64,000 nucleotides of DNA from Actinomadura macra NBRC 14102. GTDB lineage: Bacteria > Actinomycetota > Actinomycetes > Streptosporangiales > Streptosporangiaceae. A program made the translations under genes and the position numbers. Under the pieces are notes generated by a model. The model was not told the DNA's origin. It searched no databases and was given only the letters and a program-made list of their open reading frames with translations. The DNA is taken from positions 496,001-560,000 of the forward strand of contig NZ_BCQT01000004.1 in NCBI RefSeq assembly GCF_001552215.1. The letters run 5' to 3'. Below, one piece after another: positions 1 through 6,796 of the stretch (positions within the stretch are counted from its first letter, which is position 1; the number at the start of each line of letters is the position of its first letter).

Positions 1-60
1 CCCCTCACGCTCTACATCGTGCGCCAGCACGTCCGCCAGAGGGACGGACAGGCGAAGTGA
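1..60 (+). CDS. 3' end of an unidentified protein (partial)
   Basis: Only the last 19 codons and the TGA stop of this protein lie inside the window; the frame ends in HVRQRDGQAK. The stop overlaps the GTG start of the next gene as GTGA, so the two are probably cotranscribed and translationally coupled. Too little sequence remains to name a family. Confidence 0.6.
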   Translation, partial: PLTLYIVRQHVRQRDGQAK

Positions 61-470
61 GCCACGGACCTGGCCCGATGGGCTACCAAGCGAGCACCCT
101 CAGCATGAGTGCCGTGGCGGCAATAGCCTTCTACGACGAGTTGGAGAACCAGGGCATCAGGAAGACGCGGGCCGCGCTGATCGCCGCCTACGCGGAGGAG
201 GCGGCTTGCCCAGCGCTGGGCGATGAGGTGATGCGTCCCGCTGACGAGGCCCTGACGATCGCGGTCGAGGTGGTGACGAGGGCGTTCGACAACGCCATGC
301 GCGTGCACGGGGTGCCCGAACGGTCCATCGGCACCATCGCGGCCACGGTGCGCACGGACATCGAACAGGTGGTCGCCACGCACATCGACCGCCGCAGAAG
401 ACTCAGCGAGTCACCCAGCGACGTCCCGGGTCAAGAGGGTGAGGCGGGTGAGGGGACCGAGACCGGCTGA
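57..470 (+). CDS. Hypothetical protein, 137 aa
   Basis: I do not recognise this family. The start is GTG inside a GTGA overlap with the preceding stop, which argues for the full-length reading. The protein has an alanine-rich helical N-terminal half (around residues 17-45, including YDELENQGIRKTRAAL) and a second helical stretch with VHGVPERSIG and a basic DRRRR segment near residue 119, then a polar, probably disordered, tail rich in Gly and Glu. No signal peptide or membrane segment is visible. The context of small unknown genes and an APH-fold kinase suggests an accessory segment rather than a housekeeping operon. Confidence 0.55.
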   Translation: MSHGPGPMGYQASTLSMSAVAAIAFYDELENQGIRKTRAALIAAYAEEAACPALGDEVMRPADEALTIAVEVVTRAFDNAMRVHGVPERSIGTIAATVRTDIEQVVATHIDRRRRLSESPSDVPGQEGEAGEGTETG

Positions 471-491
471 CCTCTCAACGGAGCAGCCCAC

Positions 492-563
492 ATGACGAGT
501 ATGTCCGGCGGGCGTGGGGTTCTGGCGCCGCGCCTGTGGGGGCGGGGCCAGAGCCCCTACTAG
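492..563 (+). CDS. Possible 23-residue peptide in the 250-bp gap
   Basis: A short ATG-to-TAG frame begins MTSMSGGRGVL and ends RGQSPY. It is preceded by a GGAG sequence at 480-483 with 8 bases before the ATG, a good ribosome-binding-site distance. It lies alone between two unknown genes and upstream of an APH-fold kinase gene. It could be a leader or a small peptide substrate, but in DNA this GC-rich a 23-codon frame arises easily by chance. Only conservation in relatives would make it convincing. Confidence 0.22.
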   Translation: MTSMSGGRGVLAPRLWGRGQSPY

Positions 564-719
564 CTCCCGGACGGGACAAGGACTCCCGGGGCACTCCCGC
601 CCGGCCCGGCTCGGACCGACACTGGAAGGGTGAGCGCCCCGGCCCACCCCAGTACAGGCCCATCGGGGCGACCGAGCGCGGCGAGAGGCGTCGTGACCGA
701 GTGACTCAGGAGCAGTCAC

Positions 720-1265
720 ATGACCGTCACGTTAGACATCGTCAACCAGCTCGGCAAGGACCCGCGCGAGCTGATCCCGGCCCCGGCGTTCACCCTCCTC
801 GTGGAGGACTTCCGCAAGGCCACGCACGCCAGCCATGACTACTGTCAGCGCGTCGTCGCCCAGAACCTGGTCTTCCTCAAGGCGGTGGGCGACATCCGCC
901 GCGCCGAGCGGCATGACCCCCGCAACTACATCCGCATCGTGCCCACGCCGCCGGCGGATGAGGCGTGGCACCTGAGCCTCCAGCGGACGGAAGTGTACGT
1001 TCCCATGAGCTACCTGTTCGCGCAGTCGTTCATCCACCACAGGCCGGTCATGGACGATGACATTCGCTCCGGCGCCGCCCTGGCCCGCACCATCCCGCAA
1101 CTCCACCAGACCGGCTACTTCGTCGATCCGGAGTTCTGGGACGGAGAGGCCGGGACGAGCTGCTGCCCACCCGAATGCAACGACCAGGGCGCCCGGGACT
1201 GGCGCACTCTGGTGGACTGGGGCGGGTTCCTACCCCAGGACACTCCGCTGACCATCCGTATCTGA
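720..1265 (+). CDS. Hypothetical protein, 181 aa
   Basis: This is a soluble protein of unknown family. The ATG at 720 follows a GGAG at 709-712. The first 60 residues are amphipathic and helical. The C-terminal third is rich in aromatic residues and contains a compact cysteine cluster, C148-C149-P-P-E-C153, that could bind a metal. Three tryptophans (W140, W161, W167) lie near the cluster. There is no signal peptide or membrane segment. The next gene (an APH-fold kinase) starts 17 bp downstream on the same strand, so they probably form an operon. The function is unknown; the cysteine cluster is the only specific clue. Confidence 0.65.
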   Translation: MTVTLDIVNQLGKDPRELIPAPAFTLLVEDFRKATHASHDYCQRVVAQNLVFLKAVGDIRRAERHDPRNYIRIVPTPPADEAWHLSLQRTEVYVPMSYLFAQSFIHHRPVMDDDIRSGAALARTIPQLHQTGYFVDPEFWDGEAGTSCCPPECNDQGARDWRTLVDWGGFLPQDTPLTIRI

Positions 1266-1282
1266 ACTGAAGAGGGGCGCGC

Positions 1283-2086
1283 GTGCGTACCGACTGGACC
1301 GACCTGCCCGAGGCTCTGCGAAGCGAGATCGAGGCCAAGACCGGCCCGATCGAGCGCATCGTCCCGGCTGCGCAGGGAAACCACGCCGACATCGCCGCCA
1401 CCCTGTTCACCAGCGGCGGGCCGGTCTTCATCAAGGCGGCCCGCAAGCTGGAGGACAGGGACGGTCCCGAGGTCATGTCGCTGCGCCGCGAAGCCTCCGT
1501 CAACCCCGCCGTGTCCGAGTTCGCCCCCCGGCTCCAGTGGCAGGCCGAGACCGGGGGGTGGCTCGCACTCGGGTTCGACCACGCGCAAGGGCGCCCCGCC
1601 GACTTCGCCCCAGGGTCACCCGACCTTGAGGTACTAGCCAAGACCATCAACACCATCCAGAACACCCCGTGCCCGGACGCGGTGCGGCTACTGGTCGAAC
1701 GGCGCTGGCAGAGGTTCGCCGACGACGTGACCCCGCTTGCGGGCAGCGCCCTGCTGCACACCGACCTGAACGAGGACAACTTCATCATCACCCCCGACGG
1801 CCGCGCCTACGTGGTGGACTGGGCGTTCGTGTCGCGCGGGACCGCCTGGCTGGAGCTGGCGTTGCTGATTCCCTGGCTGCTGAAGGCCGGGCATTCGCCG
1901 CAGGAAGCCGACGCATGGGTTCGTCAGTTCCCCTCGTGGGGCGCGGCCCCCGCCAGCGACATCGACCTGTTCACCGCAGCGTTCGCTGAGCAGTGGCGCA
2001 CGGCCAGCCAGACCCGGGCCGACTCGTGGGTCAGGCTGCACGCGCAACTGACGGGACGCTGGGCTGGGTATCGGCTGGTGGGGTGA
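1283..2086 (+). CDS. Aminoglycoside phosphotransferase-fold kinase (APH family), 267 aa
   Basis: The APH/choline-kinase fold is recognised by the catalytic-loop motif HTDLNEDN (residues 159-166, with D161 as catalytic base) and the metal-binding VVDW at 177-180 (D179). K51 in VFIKAARK is the expected ATP-contacting lysine. At 267 residues it has the usual family length. The GTG start at 1283 follows GAAGAGGGG. APH-fold enzymes phosphorylate hydroxyls of small molecules; many members in actinomycetes act on metabolites or intermediates rather than antibiotics, so a resistance role should not be assumed. The next gene starts 2 bp after this stop, indicating an operon. Confidence 0.82.
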   Translation: MRTDWTDLPEALRSEIEAKTGPIERIVPAAQGNHADIAATLFTSGGPVFIKAARKLEDRDGPEVMSLRREASVNPAVSEFAPRLQWQAETGGWLALGFDHAQGRPADFAPGSPDLEVLAKTINTIQNTPCPDAVRLLVERRWQRFADDVTPLAGSALLHTDLNEDNFIITPDGRAYVVDWAFVSRGTAWLELALLIPWLLKAGHSPQEADAWVRQFPSWGAAPASDIDLFTAAFAEQWRTASQTRADSWVRLHAQLTGRWAGYRLVG

Positions 2087-2088
2087 CC

Positions 2089-2511
2089 ATGACCGAGTGG
2101 ACGCAGTTCCACCCCACGCGAGTCCTGGTGACGCTGGACGGGCACGAGGTGAACATCGACCTGGAGATGGTTCCGCTCGTCCAAGAGCTCTGGCGCCTTG
2201 GGTTGGAGACGAAGGTGGCGTGCCAGGACGCCGGTGAAGCCGTCCGGGAGGGCGGGACGCGGGTCGCCGAAGCCGAGCGTGCCCAAGCCTCGGCCCGCCT
2301 GATGGGCCGGGCCTGGCTCGTGGTCCGGCTGGAGGACGGACCCACACTCCTGGAGATCTGGGATTCGCTCGGGCGGCCGGACGACTGGGTTCTGCGGCCG
2401 GTCAAGAAGGACACCGAACCAGAACGCTGGGTGTCGATCACCTTTCCGCGTCCGCTGATCAAGGCGGCAGCACAGGTGCTCCGCCCCTTGACCGCCTTGG
2501 AGCGCAAGTAG
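2089..2511 (+). CDS. Hypothetical protein, 140 aa
   Basis: The ATG at 2089 is chosen because it lies 2 bp after the stop of the APH gene behind GGTGGGG; a longer frame from 1993 would overlap that gene by almost 100 bp. The sequence has a pattern I associate with a small uncharacterised actinobacterial family: VPLVQELWRLGLETKVACQD near residues 24-43, in which a helix leads to a cysteine-aspartate pair. This is followed by an alpha/beta region ending in an ITFPRPLIK strand-helix. No catalytic motif is certain. It is the last gene of the left-hand cluster. Confidence 0.7.
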   Translation: MTEWTQFHPTRVLVTLDGHEVNIDLEMVPLVQELWRLGLETKVACQDAGEAVREGGTRVAEAERAQASARLMGRAWLVVRLEDGPTLLEIWDSLGRPDDWVLRPVKKDTEPERWVSITFPRPLIKAAAQVLRPLTALERK

Positions 2512-2566
2512 CCCACCCGGACGTACCCGGCCCCGGACCTCAAGCGCGCCGGGGCCGGGTTACTCA

Positions 2567-2828
2567 GGCTGCCGGATAGATCTCGGCGTGCCAGTAGGAG
2601 CACCAGCACGGACCGCCCAGTCTCGTCCGCAGGGTCCGCCGTCGGCTCGTCCGCCAGGTCCGCCGCGTGCAGGACATCGCCGCGTACCAGGTCGAGGACG
2701 TGCAGCTCGCCGTGGGCCAGCGCGGCGGCGACCGCGCCAAGGTCGGCGGACACGGGAAGGAGCTCGACGATCGCGGGGCGCGGCGTGCCGAGCGCCGCCG
2801 CCAGGTCGGCGGCGAGCTCCGCTCGGTC
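2567..2828 (-). pseudogene. Remnant copy of the gene at 4398-4952
   Basis: On the minus strand this segment encodes LVRGDVLHAADLADEPTADP, nearly identical to the corresponding part of the intact protein at 4398-4952. Bases 2621-2822 align without gaps to 4529-4730 with 15 differences that I counted (about 93% identity). The remnant lacks the N-terminal half, and below 2620 the similarity fades and no stop is met for several hundred bases. It is therefore a decayed or partial duplicate. It sits just upstream of the extra histidyl-tRNA synthetase, so that gene is bracketed by the two copies. Confidence 0.7.
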
Positions 2829-2908
2829 CCGGCCTGGACTCCCCGTGCGGGGAGGGTCGCTCCGTTACGTTGGAAGCCTTTCAACGGGCTCTCCAGAAGG
2901 GTTTCTCC

Positions 2909-4225
2909 ATGGCTTCGCATCAGTTCGAGCCGCCGTCGGGGACGCGGGACTTTCTCGCAGCCGATCTGCGTCAGCGCGAGCGGGTCTTTCACGCGGCACG
3001 GACGGTGTTCGAGCGGTACGGGTTCGAGCCGTTGCAGACCCCGGCGTTCGAGCGGCTGGAGACCCTGACGGGCAAGTACGGCGACGAGGGCGACAAGCTC
3101 ATCTTCAAGATCCTCAAGCGGGGTGTGCATGAGGGGTCCGGCGAGGCGGATATGGCGCTTCGCTATGACCAGACGGTTCCGCTCGCGCGGGTGGTCGCGG
3201 CCTATGGCAGTCAGCTCCCCACCCCCTACAAGCGGTACGTGATCGGCCCGGTGTGGCGGGCCGACCGGCCCGGCAAGGGTCGCTTCCGCGAGTTCACCCA
3301 GTGCGATATCGACGTCGTGGGGTCGGCCTCGCCGCTGGTGGAGGCCGAAGTCGTGTGCGCGGGCGCTAACGCGCTGGATGCGATGGGCGTGCGGGACTTC
3401 ACGATCTTGATCAACAGCCGCAAGGTGTTGACCGGGCTGATGCAGGTGTACGGCGTCCCGACCGATCGCGCGGCGGGCGTGCTGATCACGCTGGACAAGC
3501 TGGACAAGCTTCCGCCGGCACAGGTGAGCGCCGAACTGGTGGAGGCGCGGGGTCTGGACCCGGCGACCGCCGAGAACCTGGTGAACGACGTCACCGCCCA
3601 GGACGCGGTGGACCGGATGCGGGCCGAACTCAAGGACAACCCGGAGGGCGCCGAAGGACTCGCCGAGGTTGACCGGCTGCTGGAACTGGCCGGACCGCAC
3701 GTGGACGAGGACCGCATCCGGTTCGCGCCGAACCTGGTCCGGGGCTTGGACTACTACACCGGAGCGATCTGGGAGGTGATCGCGCCTGGTCTGCCGGGAT
3801 CGATCGCCTCAGGCGGCCGGTATGACCACCTGATCAAGGCCATGGGCGGCCCGGACGTGCCCGCGTGCGGCTTCCCCATCGGGGTCGAGCGCATCATCGG
3901 CGCGCTGGGCGCACCCGACGAAACGACGGACCGTATCGACGTTGCGGTCACGATCATGAGCGAGAACTACGTCACCGACGCCATGGGGTTCGCGCAGGCG
4001 CTACGCAGCGCGGGCCGCACGGCTGAGATCTTTCTCGGCTCCACTCGCAAGCTGGGCAAGCAGCTCAAGTGGGCGGCCGACCGCCGCGCCCGTTACGCGC
4101 TGCTCCAAGGCGAAAGCGAGCACGCCGAGGAGGCGGTCACGATCCGGGACCTGGAGACCGGCGACCAAGAACGGGTTTCGGTCGGCGACCTCGTGACGGC
4201 CCTAGATCGCAAGTTCAGGATCTAG
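2909..4225 (+). CDS. hisS: Histidyl-tRNA synthetase, probably a second copy
   Basis: This is a 438-residue class II aminoacyl-tRNA synthetase charging tRNA-His. It contains the N-terminal GTRDFLAADLR, the RYDQTVPLAR segment, motif 2 in RFREFTQCDIDVVG, the HisRS signatures GLDYYTG and GGRYD, and motif 3 in GFPIGVERI, followed by an anticodon-binding domain near residues 350-438. The KRYVIGPVWRADRPGKGRFR stretch resembles eukaryote-type HisRS more than the usual actinobacterial enzyme. The ATG at 2909 is where homology begins; upstream in-frame codons belong to the duplicated remnant. It lies alone between copies of an unrelated gene, which suggests acquisition by transfer and a role as a variant or resistant enzyme (inference). 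Confidence 0.88.
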   Translation: MASHQFEPPSGTRDFLAADLRQRERVFHAARTVFERYGFEPLQTPAFERLETLTGKYGDEGDKLIFKILKRGVHEGSGEADMALRYDQTVPLARVVAAYGSQLPTPYKRYVIGPVWRADRPGKGRFREFTQCDIDVVGSASPLVEAEVVCAGANALDAMGVRDFTILINSRKVLTGLMQVYGVPTDRAAGVLITLDKLDKLPPAQVSAELVEARGLDPATAENLVNDVTAQDAVDRMRAELKDNPEGAEGLAEVDRLLELAGPHVDEDRIRFAPNLVRGLDYYTGAIWEVIAPGLPGSIASGGRYDHLIKAMGGPDVPACGFPIGVERIIGALGAPDETTDRIDVAVTIMSENYVTDAMGFAQALRSAGRTAEIFLGSTRKLGKQLKWAADRRARYALLQGESEHAEEAVTIRDLETGDQERVSVGDLVTALDRKFRI

Positions 4226-4297
4226 GACGAGCACGCCACGGGCGTCATCGACCGCATCACCACTGTGGAAGCCGACCTCGCCAGCGAGGAGGCCCCG

Positions 4298-4413
4298 ATG
4301 CACTGTGACATATGCAAGAAGACGATCACGGCGCTGCTGTACCTGGACGGCTGAGTCGACCAGCGCGGGCCGGCGTCGTCAGGAGAAGCGCGAGTGCTCA
4401 GAGTGTGCGGGGG
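4298..4413 (+). pseudogene. Possible broken small zinc-ribbon gene after hisS
   Basis: Directly after the hisS stop, and in the same frame, the DNA reads on as an open stretch leading to MHCDICKKTITALLYLDG and then a stop. About 40 bases later another frame gives RRQEKRECSECAG. The two CxxC pairs, CDIC and CSEC, would make a plausible zinc ribbon if joined by a frameshift. This may be the decayed end of a small gene carried with hisS. The evidence is only the pattern of two cysteine pairs. Confidence 0.25.
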
Positions 4414-4952
4414 GCGGGGCGGTAGCCCTGCTCGGCGAGCCATCGGCGGGCCAGGCCGCGGCGTGCGTCCTCCCCGTCCGGGAGGTCGCCGCCGGGCGGG
4501 ACGAGCAGCCAGCGGGTCGGGTCGTAGGTCTCGTCCGCCGGGTCCGCCGTCGGCTCGTCCGCCAGGTCCCCGGCGTGCAGGACGTCGCCGCGCACGAGGT
4601 CGAGGACGTGCGGCTCGCCGTCCGCCAGCGCGGCGGCGACCGCGCCGAGGTCGGCGGCCACGGGAAGGAGTTCGACGACCGCGGGGCGCGGCGTACCGAG
4701 CGCCGCCGCCAGGTCGGCGGCCAGCTCCGCGTCGCCCGGCGCGTCCCGCGCGTCCAGTTCCGCGAGGCACCTCGCGGCCGGGCCGCGCGCCGCCTCGTGT
4801 CCCTCGGCGAGGGCGGCGGCCAGCACGTCGCCCGCGTACTGGAGCACCGGGCCGAGCGGCCGATCGGCCAGCACCGCCAGCCCACCCGCGCCGTCGGCCC
4901 GCTGTGCGGCGGCCCGCAGGCGCGCCAGTTCGTCCTCGCCCCACCCGGTCAC
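4398..4952 (-). CDS. Hypothetical protein, 184 aa (intact copy of the duplicated gene)
   Basis: I do not recognise the family. The GTG at 4952 is chosen because the protein from there begins with the coherent sequence TGWGEDELARLRAAAQ; the longer frame runs into the TetR gene. The protein is Ala/Asp-rich and mostly helical, with repeated ADLAAAL and DLGAVAAALADGE helices, then a conserved block LVRGDVLHAGDLADEPTADP and a WLLVPPGGDLPDG segment near the C-terminus. It has no membrane segments. The conserved block is retained in the remnant at 2567-2828. The gene lies 49 bp downstream of the TetR stop on the same strand, so it may share its transcript. Confidence 0.65.
   Translation of the reverse strand: MTGWGEDELARLRAAAQRADGAGGLAVLADRPLGPVLQYAGDVLAAALAEGHEAARGPAARCLAELDARDAPGDAELAADLAAALGTPRPAVVELLPVAADLGAVAAALADGEPHVLDLVRGDVLHAGDLADEPTADPADETYDPTRWLLVPPGGDLPDGEDARRGLARRWLAEQGYRPAPRTL
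4529..4730. repeat. Right copy of a 202-bp direct repeat flanking hisS (left copy 2621-2822)
   Basis: The two segments align end to end with a constant offset of 1908 bp and 15 mismatches. They are in the same orientation and enclose the hisS gene with its flanks. The arrangement would result from insertion of a DNA segment carrying hisS plus a foreign allele of the neighbouring gene. It would also allow loss of hisS by recombination between the copies. Confidence 0.85.
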
Positions 4953-5001
4953 CCGCCCTTTGTATCGAGTTGACCTGACGATGCGGGGCAAGAGTGAAAA
5001 A

Positions 5002-5580
5002 TCACCCAGTCCGGCTGACGAGTCCCTCCAGCACGACGGCGAACAGGTGGTCGTGCCGCGTGCCGATGGACGGGGCCACGTCGGCGATCGATGCGAGCGC
5101 GCTGAACAGCGCGAACAGGTCGGTGCCGTCGACATCGGGACGGATGTGCCCGGTCTCCTGGGCGCGCTTCAGCAGCCGCCCTCCGGCGTCCCGCATTCCG
5201 GCGCACGAGGCGTGCAGGGAGGAGCTCCCGTCCTCCAGTGTGGCGATCATGGACGCGGCGAGGCCACGGTAGGTGGCGGCGCCCGCGGCGAACTCGCGGA
5301 GCCACTCCGCCAACGCCTCGTGTGCCGGGACGTGGGACGCCTCCAGCGCGGCGGCGCGCGCCGCGAGCCGGTCGAAGCGGCTACCGAGCAGCGCCTCCAG
5401 TAGCTCCTCGCGGGTCGCGAAGTGCCGGTAGAGCGTTCCCATCCCCACCCCGGCACGGCGGGAGATGTCGCGCAGCGACGCCTGGGTGCCCTGCTCCTCG
5501 ATGACCGTCCTCGCCACGTCGAGGATGCGCGCACGGTTCCGCCGGGCGTCGACCCGCAGGGCGCGCGGAGCATCGGTCAT
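5002..5580 (-). CDS. TetR/AcrR family transcriptional regulator, 192 aa
   Basis: The N-terminal 55 residues form a typical TetR DNA-binding domain: RILDVARTVIEEQG, then the helix-turn-helix SLRDISRRAGVGMGTLYRHF, ending FATREELLEALL. The ligand-binding domain that follows (about residues 60-192) includes AEWLREFAAGAATYRGLA, common in actinomycete AcrR-type regulators. The full length is normal. It is followed on the same strand by the unknown gene at 4398-4952 and preceded by the AlkZ-like gene, whose upstream region contains paired inverted repeats suitable for a TetR dimer. Whether this protein binds them is an inference. Confidence 0.9.
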   Translation of the reverse strand: MTDAPRALRVDARRNRARILDVARTVIEEQGTQASLRDISRRAGVGMGTLYRHFATREELLEALLGSRFDRLAARAAALEASHVPAHEALAEWLREFAAGAATYRGLAASMIATLEDGSSSLHASCAGMRDAGGRLLKRAQETGHIRPDVDGTDLFALFSALASIADVAPSIGTRHDHLFAVVLEGLVSRTG

Positions 5581-5632
5581 GCCACGATCCTAGAGTGTGC
5601 AGGCCGAAACACCGCTTGCTGACCGTCCGCAG

Positions 5633-6730
5633 TCATGCGAGAGCGGTCATGCGGACAACGTGGTCGGCGCCTGGGGCGGCGAAGACCAGCAGGCGGGCGG
5701 CCTCCTCTTCGACCTCCGACCCGTCCGGCAGAGGCTCGAAGAGCTCGATCGTCAGTTCGGCGCGGCCCTCTTTCCGGTCATGCTGGAGCTTCCAGACGCC
5801 GTGGACGCGACCGTCCACGAGAAGGGTGGCCTTGACCCACGCACCGACGCAGACGACCTTGCGCTGCTCCTGCGTCATCAGGCGGGTGCGGTCGGCATAG
5901 GCGAGGAGAAGGTTATCCAGGTCGGGCAGGAAACGGACGGGCGCGGGCACGTCGCCGGAGGGCAACGGCATCCCCGGCAGGTCGAACAGCTCGACGCCGT
6001 TCTCGTCCCGGAAGACGTCGAGGGTGGGGCGAAGCCGGGCGAAATCGGCGTCCATCCGGCGCAGCCCCGACCACGCCTGGAAGTCCTTCACGGACGCGGG
6101 GCCGAACGCGGCCAGGTATCGGTGGATCAGCCGGTCGGGGCTCGGGTCCTGCTCCAGCGGCTTGCCGATCCAGTCCTCCGCCAGGGCGAACGGGGTGGGA
6201 CCCCGGGTGTTCCACGTCCCGCTGGGCGGCGGGTGGACGACCGCCACCAGCGCTTGCGACGACCAGCCGAGCGCCTGGAGGTCGCGGCCGGGCCAGATCT
6301 CGGCGAGCGCCCTGGCGAGCTGGGGCCGGGTGAGCGTGCGGCCGTCGAGGAGCCGGCGGGCCGCGGCGGCGAGTTCGTCCAGGTCCCAGTCCTTGGTGAC
6401 GCGGCCGAACGCGGCCTGGCGCCCGGCCAGCAGGCTCGGCCGGACGAGCGGGCGGATGTAGCGGAAGTCGTCCGCCGTGGCCACGTGCTGGGTTCCCCGG
6501 AGAATCGACGAGCGGACGACGGAGCGGTCGTGGAGCAGGTCGGTGAAATCCCGCTGCTGGAAGCCGGTGAGGCGTGCCCAGAGGCCGAGGTAGGGCAGAT
6601 TCGGGTCCTGCGCCTGGAGGGCGACGAGGCGTTCGACCGCCTGGAGGGCGGACAGGCCGGAGCGGCTCAGCAGGAGCTGGCGCTCCAGGGTGGCGCGGTT
6701 GAGCGTACGGCGGTCGAGCGTGCGCGGCAT
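5633..6730 (-). CDS. Winged-helix HTH_42 protein, AlkZ-like DNA glycosylase family
   Basis: The 365-residue protein belongs to the HTH_42 (formerly DUF1006) family of tandem winged-helix proteins, which includes the interstrand-crosslink glycosylases AlkZ and YcaQ. Near the N-terminus it has LVALQAQDPN, giving a Q39-A-Q41 pair at the place of the QxQ catalytic motif of AlkZ. Further family landmarks are GTQHVATADDFRYIRP, YLAAFGPASVKDFQAWSGL and FLPDLDNLLLAYADR. The ATG at 6730 has GGGAGG just upstream; a TTG at 6742 is possible. Many actinomycete members are accessory repair or self-protection proteins. Activity is inferred from motifs only. Confidence 0.8.
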   Translation of the reverse strand: MPRTLDRRTLNRATLERQLLLSRSGLSALQAVERLVALQAQDPNLPYLGLWARLTGFQQRDFTDLLHDRSVVRSSILRGTQHVATADDFRYIRPLVRPSLLAGRQAAFGRVTKDWDLDELAAAARRLLDGRTLTRPQLARALAEIWPGRDLQALGWSSQALVAVVHPPPSGTWNTRGPTPFALAEDWIGKPLEQDPSPDRLIHRYLAAFGPASVKDFQAWSGLRRMDADFARLRPTLDVFRDENGVELFDLPGMPLPSGDVPAPVRFLPDLDNLLLAYADRTRLMTQEQRKVVCVGAWVKATLLVDGRVHGVWKLQHDRKEGRAELTIELFEPLPDGSEVEEEAARLLVFAAPGADHVVRMTALA

Positions 6731-6747
6731 CGGCCCTCCCAAGAATA

Positions 6748-6795
6748 GGAACGAATCGTTCCGTTCCAGGATAGCCGAACGGAACGGATCATTCC
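6748..6795. promoter_or_regulatory. Paired 15-bp inverted repeats, GGAA-N7-TTCC, probable TetR-type operator
   Basis: GGAACGAATCGTTCC (6748-6762) is a perfect palindrome around its central base. GGAACGGATCATTCC (6781-6795) is a close second copy, 33 bp away centre to centre, roughly three helical turns. Both lie between the stop of the giant gene and the start of the AlkZ-like gene. The same GGAA-N7-TTCC pattern occurs twice before the NmrA-like gene near 50.9 kb. Confidence 0.6.
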
Positions 6796-6796
6796 A

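Noticed and set aside
1283..2086. Calling the APH-fold protein an aminoglycoside resistance enzyme
   Set aside because: The fold is clear but substrate cannot be inferred; the neighbours are unknown genes, not a resistance context.
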